This document shows, in pieces, positions 44,001 to 56,522 of a stretch of DNA of 64,000 nucleotides (position 1 is its first letter; each line of letters opens with the position of its first letter). The position numbers and the translations under genes are program-made. This DNA comes from Hyperoplus lanceolatus (taxonomy: Eukaryota > Chordata > Actinopteri > Uranoscopiformes > Ammodytidae). The stretch lies in NCBI GenBank assembly GCA_026929865.2, contig CM049400.1, forward strand, positions 22,491,501 to 22,555,500, in the 5' to 3' direction. A model generated the notes under the pieces. The model saw only the letters and a program-made list of their open reading frames with translations, had not been told where the DNA came from and searched no databases.

Positions 44001-47000
44001 CATGATACGATGTCTGAGAAAAGACTGAAGTATGAGTTAATTAACTGCAGTTATTGATTTTGCAAACATATGCATATGCATCACCATCAACTGTGCTCAG
44101 TACTGTAATATTCTGAGAGATAAAGCTAAACTCATTATGTAGATTTCTGTCAAATCTGCAAAACTTTTGCGCATTAATTTTCCAATGGGCTTTAGGCGTG
44201 CTTGCATAATGTTGCCCTGCCATACAATGCTTCAGATTGAGACAATGTTTCGTGCATATACACGTTTAATGCAGTACACACAATGTCAGGCAAAGAATAT
44301 TGATAGTGTTATACTGTATGCCAAGTGCAGTTCTATAGTAATTGTGGAGCTATGCTAGTAATTATTGTCTTGCACAATATAGAGATGCAACATAAACCAA
44401 AAGAATTTGCAAGAGCTCAAGCGCTTTAAGTCACAATCCTGTCTCATCTTCCAATTTGTTCCTCTGTTCCAAATGCCATTTACTCTATAAGTAAAGAAAC
44501 AGCGGCTGTACAGAGAAAACTATTTTCAATAAAAGCATTTTAAAATGAAGACTATGTGGAAAATGTCTCCCCTACTGCACTGGCACATTTCTCTGTGAAC
44601 TTGCACGACTGATATTACTGTTGAAAATGTATTATTTTTCAGTAACGCATTGGACTGAAGTCTCTTCCTGCACAGAGTGAGCAAAATAACCCAGAAATAA
44701 AAGTAGCATTATAATATAGACTCTCTTCATACATGTTCAGTTAGACATGTTAAGACAATAAGCTTCTGAGGTATGCGAAAGCCAGACATCAGAGAAAGGG
44801 ATTGTATGTGATTTAAAGGTTTTAAACATCGGATGTCCACAGTTCCTGTTTTGTGTAACCAGGTGGAGGAAAAGGGGAACATTCTGTACTGTGCTTTTTT
44901 TCTTATATGTCAGCAGTCCAAGAACCTGGTAGATCGAATTCACAATAGGTTGACATATAACATTTTATTTGCTACATCTTTTTCATATTAAAAGTCAGTA
45001 GTCATTCCTCAAGTTAGAATATTTCAATGAAGACTCAATAAGGGACCAACGGGGATCGTGTGGGTGTGAGAAGGAGAGAATAATTCTATACTGTCAGCTT
45101 GTGTCATGAAAAGACTTAATTTGTTCAACAAACATGAAAAAAATATTTTCTTTGTGTTGTGTTTCATAGAAACCCACTTTAACACTTTGATTCTTTTTCC
45201 CCTTGAATGGCATCATATCTGAAGTGTCTGAAGTGTTTCTCTTTGACTTTCATTTTCACCTTTCGCTCTCTCTTTTTCCCTGTCACTCAGCTGAACTATC
45301 TTGGATAGAGACTGGTATGTTCCTTCTGCATATTTTCTGACTTTTTTGTATTTCCTCTTCAATACCGTAACAGCATTGGCGGATGCTCCATTGTTAGACC
45401 TCTAACATCTCATTTGAGGTTTGAACAAATTTGCATTCTGTATGTCTGAATTAATAACAGAAAATAGTAGCTTTTCCAACATCAGAAAGCATAGCTTCAA
45501 ATGTATAGCTAATACTAGAAGACCAAACTGAACTATAAACGGAATCTTCACATAACAAATATTTCTCATACCACCTTAACAGTACCTTTACTAAAACAAG
45601 TGAGTTTTTTACACACACACATACAGTATGCAGTGTGCTTGCCCTAACACCAAATTAAAACATAGAGAAAAAGGGTAAAATTCTCTATCACACAATCCTT
45701 TACTGATTCTTTTGCTCCATGCCTTGCAGGTTTACTGGTTCCTGTACTAGTGGGCTCTGCAGTGGGACTTGTTCTTATTGTCTCTTTACTGTGCTGTTTA
45801 TTCAGGCAAAAAAGGTAAGCAAAGGGCAAAACAAAAGCAAACAAGACAAGATGAGGAGTCATATGGAGGTTATTTCAAAAGAATGGTTAACCTTAATTGA
45901 CCCTCACAACTGGGGTTAAAGTTTTTAAAAAGAATAATCAAATACTTTATAGGGGTTTCTGGGAACATTTACTCACTTATCCCACTCTTCACCCACGACA
46001 GTGTAGCTTTGCATAAATTACGAGCCCTTTTGTATAACAGTGGTTTCCTATAAAAGTTGTGCCCTGGAGTATATTTTCCTGGGCTTGCATTATGTTTTTC
46101 TTTTTGTTGTACATATTTGAGAAAGCATTTGAGAATTCCATTTTACAATGTAGAAAACCGGCTACAGTAGAAAGTGTAAAAGTCACACTTATTCATAGCA
46201 TTTTTGTTTTTTATGAAGCTGTTAATATAGCGGCATAGGCCTACATTGGATGAATGAGTGTTTGCTTTGACCGTTAACAACTGAACAAGCAAGATGATAC
46301 ACCTGCTCATCTGCTCAGGTTTTAGTATGCGAGAAACTGAATCCATAGAGGAACCTTCAGTGTTAGTGCTTTGGTAGAACCTGTAATAACTTCTACGTAC
46401 AGTGTAAAACGTGTTGAGAGGGTGAAAATGTACATCAATGTGTTATGTAACTTCGTTGGCTTAACTGCTGATTTGAAAGTAGTATAGAATGAAAGATTAG
46501 AAAATGACTTCTAAGAAAGACACGGCTGACTTTACAAAATATAGAAATAATAAAATGTTTTAAGGAGACTGGTCCATTCAGAAATAAAACAGGGGCATTT
46601 TCTTCTTTAAAAAACAAACAAATAAAAAAGGTATCCAGCATTAAAACATTACAGATTCTCTTTGGGAATAACAATAATGACTTGTCCCAATGTCATACAA
46701 CATACATGCATCTTTAGACACTACCGACAGACACCATAAATCCCTAAATTCAACAAGACGTTCTGCTTTCAAAATGTAAAGATCAGGATTATGTAATATG
46801 TAAATAAAAGGCACTCCACAGGTAAAATGTGCTTTGAAGCTCTCTCATCTGCGGGTATCACTTTGTTTAATTTCATGTCTTTTGGAAGTGAAAAGCTAAG
46901 TGACAGTCTTGTCACAGATGGGTTGTTGTCAAACGTTCCTCTTATCTTCAAATGCTCCCTCTGCATCTCTTTTTTCCAGCTTATACCATAATTAATCAAT

Positions 47001-47412
47001 TTTTCCTTACACCAGCTGCAATTCTCTGTTTGTTCATGGCCAACCTCTTGAGTGAAGGGAGATGTGTATCTGTTGTGGGAAGTGTGGATACATTAAAAAA
47101 AATTACAACCCTATAGCTTTTAATTGCATACAACACTTTAAAATGTGGCCGAATATGTCATGGAACTGAATAACAAACATTGTTGTGATGGCAAAATACA
47201 CCTCAGTAAGTTATACTCTATGGGCAGGAAATACATTTACACATTAAAGTTGAACATTTCACTTAACTCTGCTCATCACATGTAGGTTTATATAGAGGTA
47301 TAATCTAATGTTCTTTTTTTCTTTTTTCATCAGAGCTTGTGTTGAACAGGACAAAAGCAAAAGTGTGGAATACAACATTGGAGAAAGAGACGAATACGGC
47401 TCAAGAGTATAG
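34460..47412 (+). CDS. ca12: Carbonic anhydrase 12, membrane-anchored form (11 exons, 346 aa)
   Basis: CA12 catalyses reversible CO2 hydration at the cell surface. Exons: 34460-34523, 34864-34884 (21 nt), 37288-37467, 38641-38783, 40829-40924, 41001-41064, 41249-41406, 41573-41699, 45291-45314, 45730-45814, 47334-47412; phases join throughout. A signal peptide ([16 protein letters not shown]) precedes the alpha-CA domain. Zinc ligands are His112 and His114 (LHFHWGS) and His138 (MHVVHFN). His87 (NNGHSV) is the proton shuttle, SLTTPPC holds the Thr gate, and Cys43-Cys223 would form the usual disulfide. A juxtamembrane segment (AELSWIETG) leads to a helix at about 294-315 ([17 protein letters not shown], with a GSAVG motif) and a short tail ending GSRV. 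Length and order match CA12, and its place beside usp3 agrees with human synteny. CA14 is the nearest alternative. Confidence 0.9.
34938..35020. repeat. (TA)n microsatellite
   Basis: About 80 bp of TA dinucleotides with one small interruption, in ca12 intron 2 just after the 21-nt exon. The rest of that intron (to 37287) is AT-rich with no gene that I can support. Confidence 0.95.
41875..42511. mobile_element. hAT-like non-autonomous element in ca12
   Basis: The ends TAGGGATGCACCGATCC and GGCCCCATCCCTA are an inverted repeat. Flanks GCACCACC (41867-41874) and GCGTCACC (42512-42519) are an 8-bp target duplication with two changes. The interior is rich in CCGATA / TATCGG words near both ends. 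Non-coding. It lies between the last catalytic ca12 exon and the alternative terminal exon. Confidence 0.82.
43196..43848 (+). CDS. ca12: Candidate alternative terminal exon of ca12 encoding a 217-residue soluble tail
   Basis: A continuous open frame follows an acceptor (CTGACGCAG at 43187-43195) and is in phase with the donor at 41699; joined, the product would be 501 aa. The frame begins [20 protein letters not shown] and continues with a leucine-rich [19 protein letters not shown] segment, a basic Ser/Lys/Arg stretch, three N-glycosylation sequons (NRS, NRS, NMS), one Cys and a tryptophan-containing end (MEWED). There is no hydrophobic anchor, so this ending would yield a secreted enzyme. 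An AATAAA at 44525-44530 could serve its transcript. I recognise no family. The polypyrimidine tract is weak. An upstream in-frame GTG is not a plausible independent start. Confidence 0.55.
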
Positions 47413-49233
47413 CTCATCATCCTGCACCTCACTTTCAAGTCATCCACTGAAACTTAAACAAGACCATGTGACATCGTCCTTCTGCATTGCCCGTCCTGTG
47501 TGTAAAATTGGAGTCAGTTTTGACATTTGTTTAAGTAGATCACACGATTGAGTTTGCATGCAGCTCTGGGGTTTTGTGAAGCACTCTTGTTTTTTGTTTT
47601 GGTTCTCAGGTCACAGTCTGGATGTCCTTTGCTGTGCTGTGGCATGCAGGCATGGTAGGCCTCTGCGCTGGACTTTTGAAATGGTGTTTTATGCTGTAGC
47701 CTTTGACTTCTTCCTTAGGGCAAGAGGAACAGCTGTCCTCTCTAATTCCCCTTTATTTATCCGACGTGATGTGGTGAGTGTCTTAAGAAGAGCTCGACAA
47801 CAAAAAAAACACTTCCAGGCAAACACAGTCAGGCCAGAGAGCTGAACTGGTCAGAATCCTGGGTCAAGACAGATCATGGCCACCGTTCCCTTCAGCTGCC
47901 CTGGCATGGCGGAGAGACCGACCACAGTCCAAACAATAGGGGGGTAGGAGTCGACAGGCATCCCTGATGGTAGGGTGGCCTGAAAAGGATGGGCGATACC
48001 ACATTTCCACCAACCCTGTACTTAGATCTGCTCTATGGATTTCATAATAAAAGGGCGCTTTGCTCCGTACAAACACAGAAACACACAGTTCCGTCCCTGT
48101 GAATAATGCTGAGTAAAGAAAGGCTTTTGTCTTTTCAGGCTGAACGTGGGCTGACCCCTGACCCTTGTGCGCCAGCCTGATCACAAGACAAACTCCCCGG
48201 CACTCCTGAGAGCTTCTCAGTTAGACTGTAGGCCGCACAGTTATTGTAACCAAAGGACTGCTATGACATCATCACCTCATCCTCACAGGGTTTCCCTCGT
48301 CCATTTCATTATCCTCTCCTCTGCCTTTATTCTAGTCAGATGTTTCATAGGGATCGTATTAGCTGCTACATAAGTTCATGATCAGGGTTCAGTATTTGCA
48401 TTCTCACGGCATAGAAGGCGACACATTTGCCTGTAGGACCAGACTTTAGATACTGTTAGATGAATTAAGAAGTAAAAGGAGGAAATTAAATGATAACAGA
48501 AGCATAGGTTTCTTCCCAATTAAGTGTTATGGCAGTAGATGCCATTCTGCACAGGCTAGCTATCATATCAAAGTACTAATTCATTGAAACTCATGTCCTC
48601 GTTACACTGTTGGTATAGGCCTACTGTTGCCAAATTCTTTATTTTTTAAATGTGTCACTATGTGTTTCAACTGTAATTGTTAGGCTATATTTATTAGATA
48701 CATTGCATTTATGAAAGTGTTGTTACGTTGTGTATTATATGTGTAAATAATTGCTGCCTCATAATAAAAAACAAAAATAGTAATGTTTTTTTTTCTCTTT
48801 CTCGTAAAAAAGTTTTCATTGTATTTTATAATTCTTAATGGCAAATCCAAAGTCTTGTGGTGGATCCTTAGCCTTAACCAAAAAGACCTATTATGACAGT
48901 CCATAAACAAAAAAATAATTTAAAAAAAGTGCAATTCGGTTTTACATTGGCCCATTATGACACAGTTTGCACACTTCAACTGACCCCCGAGACTCAACGC
49001 ATGCTGCCTACGACCATATTCTTGTTTGCACTTTGACCGTTGGACAGTACCGCCATCTTGTGGCTGCCTACTTGAAGTCATGGACATATAAAGAACAACA
49101 ACAGTACGTTTTACTTCCGGGTCTTTAATATTTGAGTTTGTCTTACGTGGGGTTTGAGCTTTCTTTATGGGTCCATGGGTTTGAGTGCTCGCTGCAGTCC
49201 AAACCTGCAGGTGTTATACTTGTCGTTTTCGTG
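47413..49233. other. Spacer between ca12 and man2c1
   Basis: It should hold the ca12 3' UTR (an AATAAA lies at about 48763) and the man2c1 5' UTR and promoter on the right. No other exon was recognised; the short frames at 47558-47845 and 47864-48184 show no domain. Confidence 0.45.
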
Positions 49234-52200
49234 ATGTATGGGCAGCCTGTGCTGAAGAACAGGCGCACTCTCCTCGAGAGAGCAGATAAATTCATCTCTG
49301 ACATCTACTTCACTGACTGCAATTTAAGAGGACGGTAAGGCTGCTTTGTGAACTGAACGTTGAACTACAACAGCAAAGGCAACCATGCACGTAAATCACA
49401 GTGATGGCACATGATGCTGCTCACAGTTTGCTAACATATCATAGGCCTACAGTTTTCTCTCTGATATTAAATTCACACTGCCAGCTATCATATCGTTAAA
49501 ATTAATGTATGCATAAAAGCAGTCCATATATTCATCAGCCCACATGCGCTACAGTCAGTAGGCTATTTGATTGCAAACTGCAGTCAGATCTAGTCAGAAC
49601 ATCATGAACAATGTGTATTAGTTTTTGTGGGTTTGAGATTTCTTCCTGAATTCAGGGTCTAAGATTAAATGCTATTAGAAATCCCCTTTGAGGAAAAAGT
49701 TTTGCTTTTTATTTTGGGTTCTATGTAAATAAGAATGGTTTCTTCTCTGCAGGCTCTATGGAGACTCTTGCCCGCTCGAGTCCATCTCCTCCTTTTTGTC
49801 CTCCAAGCGGATCCCATTCACGGAAGCCGCGGAGCAGAACTTTGCACCTCATAAAGTGGGTGATACCTTTGGACCGACGTAAGTGATACCATCAGATTTA
49901 TTGTATCCCCTGCGGAATCTTTTGTGGCCCTTTTTAAGATCTTGGCATTAACCCCAAGCTTGATTGACAGGTGGTGGACTTGCTGGTTTAAAGTGACCCT
50001 GAAGATCCCTAATTCCTGGAGAGGGAAAGAGGTTCACCTTCTGTGGGAGAGTGATGGAGAGGCGATGGTGTGGAGAGACGGGCAGCCAGTACAGGTGACG
50101 TAGCAGCACTTTTATTTGAATCGGAGGAGCAGATTATAGTGTAAAAAACACTACCCTTAACCCATGACTGGATTTCATATCGACATTTGGATTTGTAGGG
50201 CCTGACCAAAGACGGAGAAAAGACCAGCTACATTCTATCTGACCGTCTGAAAGATGAGGAGCCACATAGGTCAGTTAACTATAACTAGAACACGTCATTG
50301 CTATTTCTGTAACCTTTACTGAGCTTTTTGGGAAGTTCTCAACTAAAATATTCATATCATATTTTCTCCTGTTCTTTTTTAGTCTCACACTTTACATAGA
50401 GTTGGCCTGCAATGGGCTTTTCGGTGCCGGCCAAGGTTCCATGATCGCAGCCCCAGATCCAAACAGGAAGTTTTCCGTACAGAAGGCTGAGCTGGTGGTA
50501 TTTAACCGGGATGTACGAGAACTGATGACAGAGTTTGAGATGCTGGTCGACATCGTAAAGGTGCAGTCACACGAAAACGCTACATGCTGCTACATACAAT
50601 GCCTTAGTTAGTTGCTTTCATTTGAAGTTAAAACGAAAGCAAACTTGAACTCTCACAGGAATTCGGAGAGGGAGAGCAACGAGGCTACCAGGCCCTCTTC
50701 ACTGTCAACGAGATGGTGAACCTCTGCGACCCCCGCGACCCCAGCTCCTTCTCCAAAGCACACCAGCTGGCTCACAAGTTCTTCAGCCAGCGGAATGGAG
50801 ACAGCCAGCACACTGTCCATGCCATGGGTCACTGCCACATAGACTCAGGTCTGTTTGATTTCTGTTGGTGAATTGGGCTGAGGGTCAATCCACAACACTT
50901 TTATGGGTATTGGACAGTGTGAAAAACAGAAGGTGTCAACTTCCTTGTCAGATTTGCAGTCTTATTAAGTTATTCATTACTCTGTTTTTTTATTTATTTA
51001 AATAATGATCTTGCCAATGTTTAGCTTATTTTGTTAAAGGCGAAATGGGGGTTTGCTGCGTGGAAATGGTAGTAGTACTGAAACAAAGAAGATAATCTGG
51101 TCTATTTCTAAAGTAGAAAAATTTATTCGAAACTAAAGAAATGCAAATCAAAAATTTCAGTATTACTATTTAGTCAAGTTAGTTATTATTTATGTATCTG
51201 CAGCCTGGCTGTGGCCGTACGAAGAGACAATTCGCAAGTGTGGCCGAAGCTGGGTGACAGTGATCCGTTTAATGGAGAAGAACCCGGAGTTTGTTTTCAC
51301 TTGCTCTCAGGTAATTCCCAGCTAATAAGAGTTTCATATGAGCTAGAAAAGGTTTTTTCTACATATCTGAACAGTCGTCTTCAGTTTTGACTTTATTTTG
51401 CTCTTGTCCAGGCCCAGCAGTTCCAGTGGGTAAAGAGCTGGTACCCTGGGCTCTACTCCCAGATTCAGCACTACGTCAAGAAAGGCCGGTTCATACCAGT
51501 TGGAGGAACGTGGGTGGAAATGGTAAACTGAAGAAAAAGAACAATACCACCAACCCCAGTCTGCAGACATAGAAACAAATGACTCACTTGTCTTGTTAAC
51601 TAAACCGAATAGTAAATCCATTATTGTCCTATGTTGAGATGACACTAATTACATTTGGCTGTCAGGATGGCAATCTGCCTTCAGGTGAGTCCATGGTCCG
51701 GCAGTTCCTGGAGGGACAGCGCTTCTTTAACCGCGAGTTTGGGATCCATTGCAATGAGGTAGGGATTCGTAAATAATCGACTATTTAACCTGAGTTGACC
51801 TCTCTGTATGTAATGTATTTTAAACCTTTTTCCACTTTCCAATCAAAATGCACAATATAAAGATATTTTCTCTGCTCTGTTAGTTCTGGCTTCCAGACAC
51901 GTTTGGCTACTCGGCTCAACTTCCTCAAATAATGCAGGGCTGCGGCATTTCTAATTTCTTGACCCAGAAGCTCAGCTGGAACCTGGTGAACACCTTCCCT
52001 GTAAGTGAGGCACCCGGGGACGAAGTGAAAAGAAAACTTGAGTCAAAAAGTTTTTTGTTTTTACTTTAAATTTCAATTTGTTTCTCTAAAGCACAACACC
52101 TTTTTCTGGGAAGGTCTGGATGGCTCCAAGGTTTTAACTCACTTCCCGCCAGGCAACTCCTACGAAATGAAAGGCAAGATCGAAGACGTGAGTTTGGTTT

Positions 52201-55200
52201 ATGATACCAACAATGGAAATGTTGAGTCAGTGATCAGCATATTTACATTCCTCACAAAGCATTCCCACTCATCTGGTGTGGTTTCTTCTGCCCACAGCTG
52301 GTGAAAACAGTGAAGAACAACAAAGACAAAGGCAGAGCCAACCACAGTGCTGCGCTGTATGGTTTTGGTGATGGGGGCGGGGGGCCCACCCAGCTGATGA
52401 TAGACCGACTGCACCTGGTCCAGGATACAGATGGACTTCCCAGGTCAGTTCCTGTTCCTCACCTAAACTCACCAGCAGTTACAGTGACCTAAAACCCAAC
52501 TGGTCCGGAAACGTTTCCCACGCATAAACCAATCATGACTTGTATGTTTCCTGCACTGTGTGGGAATTCAAAAAGGTGTGTCAGCATTACGTAGGCAGCA
52601 GACTCCTCAAAGCTAGTTAAATGCAATAGGATATGAGTGATGTCTACTGAGGTCATTCAGTAGTGTTTTTTTTACAATACTAGTCCACGCAGTCACATCT
52701 TGAGTCAAGAATGAATAACAGAGAGATGTGTACCCAGAGAAGTCATTGCACACTTCCATATCAAGTTCTTGTGTGTTTCTCAGGGTCCAGGCATCCAGTC
52801 CAGACAAGTTTTTCTCTCAGCTTCGGGCTGACTCAGCTCTGCTCTGTACGTGGACTGGAGAGCTCTTCCTGGAGCTTCACAACGGCACCTACACCACACA
52901 GGCTCAGGTAGAATAATAAATAACAAAAAATCCTCATTATTAAGAGGAGATTACATTTTGTAATGACAAAACCAATAGGATTTTTCTGAGAAAAGAGAAA
53001 AAAATCCAAGAACACAAATAGTATTCAAAAGAAGAAATAACAAGAACAGTATATATGCCAATTAAAATATCTCCATACATAATTTATGTATTATTTTGGG
53101 TCGGGAAATATAGTACAGTTTATTAACAGACCTGCTTTTACCAATCTTACTAACACTAACTTTTGTTTGTTTTTTAGATCTAAATCAATAACTATATATT
53201 GTTTATACACAAGCACATATGCAGAGAGTGTGCATGATTACCAGTAACATCCAATAGAAACTAATAGTCTCACACAACACTACAAATGAGGGAAAAGGGG
53301 TCTTACTTGTGCATAAAGTATATGTTAGAAGTATTAAAACCAGCCCAATTGAATGGAACATAAAACGCACCTAACCAGCAATGTGTTCAAATCATTTAAA
53401 ATGTTTGTACTGTTTAATCAAATGCAGTCCTTTATATCCCTCTCTGTTGTGTCCAGATTAAGCGAGGGAACCGCCAGTGCGAGACGCTGCTTCATGACAT
53501 CGAGATCGTCAGCAGCTTGGCGCTGTGTCTTGACAGGACTTTTCAGTATCCTGTGGAAAAGCTGCAGGAGTTGTGGAGGTCCAGAAGCACATGTTAACAT
53601 TGTAATGATGAGGATGACTAGAGGAATGCTCTTTGTTGTTAAAATTGGTTTCTTTGATTTTTTTACCTTACAGGCTGCTTCTTCTGAACCAGTTCCATGA
53701 CGTTATTCCGGGCAGCTGTATAGAGATGGTCGTGGAGGATGCCCTCCGGTATTATGAAGGTAAAGTTAACACTAGCTGTTTAATAAAATCAGAGCCCTAT
53801 CAATGTGTTGTTTACCAAAATAAAATAACACTGGGTTTTCAGATATCAGAAGAGATGGTACTACATTGCTGCATGATGCCTGTGAAGCCCTGGGTTCGAA
53901 GGGCAACTTGTCTGCTGTGTTCAACTCTCTGCCATGGGAGCGCCACGAAGTCATCCAGATCCAAGATGGCGCTGGTAAACCTAGTCTGGGTATGTTACAC
54001 ATTTACAATATCTATGCTGTTGCCTTTCAAAAATGACAACAGCATTTCTGATGCCCTGTGGTATCCGTCATTCTGCAGCTTTGGTGAGAGCTCCCAGCAT
54101 CGGCTTGTCTCCTGTAAAAGACACACAGCCCGCGGCTTCGGTTTCTGTCACTTCTCAAGTAAGTTCCACAAACGTAGAGATCACTTAATTCATGTAGTTT
54201 TATTATAATGTAACTTGGCCAACCGAGACGCTATGTGACGCTACAGGCCGACGGCACTGTCCTCATGGAGAACGGGATTTTACGGGCGGTCGTAAACAAA
54301 GATGGCACTTTGGCCTCGCTGAACTTGATCAACGCTAACAGGTGCTGTGCAATCACATGTGTCCGTCTGAGTGTTTTCTACTACAGCATAGACATCAATG
54401 AATTAACATCTGTCTCACCGCTCTGTTGGTTTCAGAGAAGCCATCTCCGATGGCTGTAATGGGAACCAGTTTGTCATGTTTGATGATGTCCCTCTGTACT
54501 GGGATGCTTGGGATGTAATGGACTACCACCTGCAGACAAGGTCTCAGATCATTTGTTGTTACACCAATATTTTGCCTCCTTGATACACATCGCAGGTGTA
54601 GATATACCATAACCTAACTAGGGACTAGAGATGGAAATAAGCTACTGGCTCCATATCTCGCATTTTTACATGTAAATGTTTATCAATATAAATAAATCTG
54701 AAAAGCCCAATTGACCCTATAGGAAGCCGGTGCTGGAGGTGGTGCAGCCTATCCGGGTGGTGTCCTCTGGAGGGCTCAGATGCAGTGTCAGCTTCACCCT
54801 CAGGATCAGTGATAAGAGCACCATCACCCAGGAGATCGTCATGGACGCCATGTGTCCCTACATCAAGTTCAACACAGAAGTACTTAATAACAGTTATATT
54901 TGAAGAAAGCTTGAGAATCACTGAGTATACACAGTCTTCAATACCCAACATTGCATCATCCAATTCCAGGTGAAGTGGGCAGAGTCACATAAGTTTCTTA
55001 AGGTGGAATTCCCAGTGCGAGTACGCAGCCCCAATGCCACCTATGAGATCCAGTTTGGCCATCTGCAGAGACCCACACACAGGAACACTTCATGGGACTG
55101 GGCCAGATTTGAGGTACCACACTTTACGACAACTTTGCAGGAATTGTTCGTCCTAACATACGCTGATCTCCACAAGTTTTTGGACAAAGCCCATTGGTGT

Positions 55201-56226
55201 ACTTTTTTTTGGCCCTGTTTTCTGAAAAATGTCATAACTACTGGAAAAATGCTTTTCATTGTCTAAGACACTTTTTTTTTAAATCATGGTCTCTTTCTCA
55301 GGTTTGGGGTCACAAATGGGCTGATTTGTCAGAGCACAACTTTGGAGTTGCGCTGCTGAATGACTGCAAATACGGCTATTCAGTCCACGAGAACACTATG
55401 ACACTCTCCCTGTGAGGTTCCCCGCTGTTCACATATAACTGACAAAAATAAACAGTACAATTCAGTTAAACTAAATAAATCAAAAATCGGTAGTATCTAA
55501 CAGTATATGTTTCTCTGTTTTAGGTTGAGAGCACCTAAGGCCCCAGATGCCAATGCAGACATGGGGACTCATCATTTCGCCTACGCAATCATGCCACACG
55601 CAGGTAGGATTTAATTTTTTTTTTAAAAATAGATTGTTTATAATAAACTTTAAAACTCTGACCATGGAATTTTTTATATATTTGCTATGTTGGAATAAAG
55701 GATCCTTCCAAGATGCCTCGGTCATCCAGAGTGCCTACAACCTCAACTGCCCTCTGAGGTCAATCCGGTGCTCTCCTGACACCGTGCCCTGGAGTGCTTT
55801 TTCCGTCAGCAGTGCAGCAGTCATCCTTGAGACCATTAAACAGGTATCTCATTAACTAATTAGCTTGGCATAGCTTGACCCACTCAGCCATGTTAATAGC
55901 TGTTTACTCTATTTAACATTACAGGCCGAAGATAGGAAAGGGGCAATTGTAGTGCGGCTGTATGAGTCACATGGGAGCAGCGTGACCGCAACCCTGTGCA
56001 CCACCCTTCCGATCAGGGAAGCCAGGCAGTGAGTAATTTTCTTTTTAATTGTTGTGTGTATTTGTTATTGTTTGCATTTTATTCTAAGAACAAAACTTCC
56101 CTCCCAATTTTCAGTTGCGATCTCTTGGAGAGACCCGACCCCACCCAGCCGGCACACATCACGTCAGAGGGAATAACTCTGAACTTCAAACCCTTTCAAA
56201 TCGTTTCACTTCTCCTCGTCCTGTGA
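49234..56226 (+). CDS. man2c1: Cytosolic alpha-mannosidase 2C1 (26 exons, 1,022 aa)
   Basis: A GH38 enzyme that trims mannose from free oligosaccharides in the cytosol. Exons: 49234-49334, 49753-49878, 49971-50094, 50199-50269, 50383-50560, 50659-50848, 51204-51310, 51412-51522, 51666-51758, 51884-52000, 52092-52187, 52298-52443, 52784-52907, 53457-53578, 53674-53759, 53843-53989, 54079-54158, 54247-54341, 54436-54540, 54723-54879, 54970-55113, 55302-55411, 55524-55603, 55701-55843, 55925-56028, 56115-56226; all in phase. Key sites: zinc motif GHCHIDSAW (His258, Asp262), nucleophile region [10 protein letters not shown] (Asp372), [10 protein letters not shown] (His577) and [12 protein letters not shown]. 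The start ATG ([12 protein letters not shown]) is the first in its frame. There is no signal peptide, as expected. Human MAN2C1 is 1,040 aa. Confidence 0.96.
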
Positions 56227-56426
56227 TTCATATGGCATTCTGTTTTTGTTAACCAAGCATCTGGTTATTCCCAAATTGAATATTAATACAACACTTTGGT
56301 TATAAAAAGGTAGAAACTAGTCAAATGTTATCTAATGTGGTGCTGTTCTATTGACACTTCATTCTGCATCTTTTTTTGAGCAACTCATAGATGGTTGATG
56401 ATAATGTGATTACCCTACATCAATTC

Positions 56427-56466
56427 AATAAACAGTTGGAAAACCTCTTATGAAAAATGTTTTATT
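56427..56466. terminator. Facing polyadenylation signals of man2c1 and neil1
   Basis: AATAAA for man2c1 is at 56427-56432 (plus). The minus-strand AATAAA for neil1 is at 56461-56466. Because cleavage usually follows 10-30 bp downstream, the two 3' ends should meet or overlap. Confidence 0.65.
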
Positions 56467-56522
56467 TATAAAAATAGAAACAAAGGTATTAAAACAAGCC
56501 CGTCTCATATAGTGGTTCCTCC

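Noticed and set aside
49132-49233. N-terminal extension of the man2c1 frame
   Set aside because: The frame is open upstream but has no ATG before 49234; the family starts close to that point.
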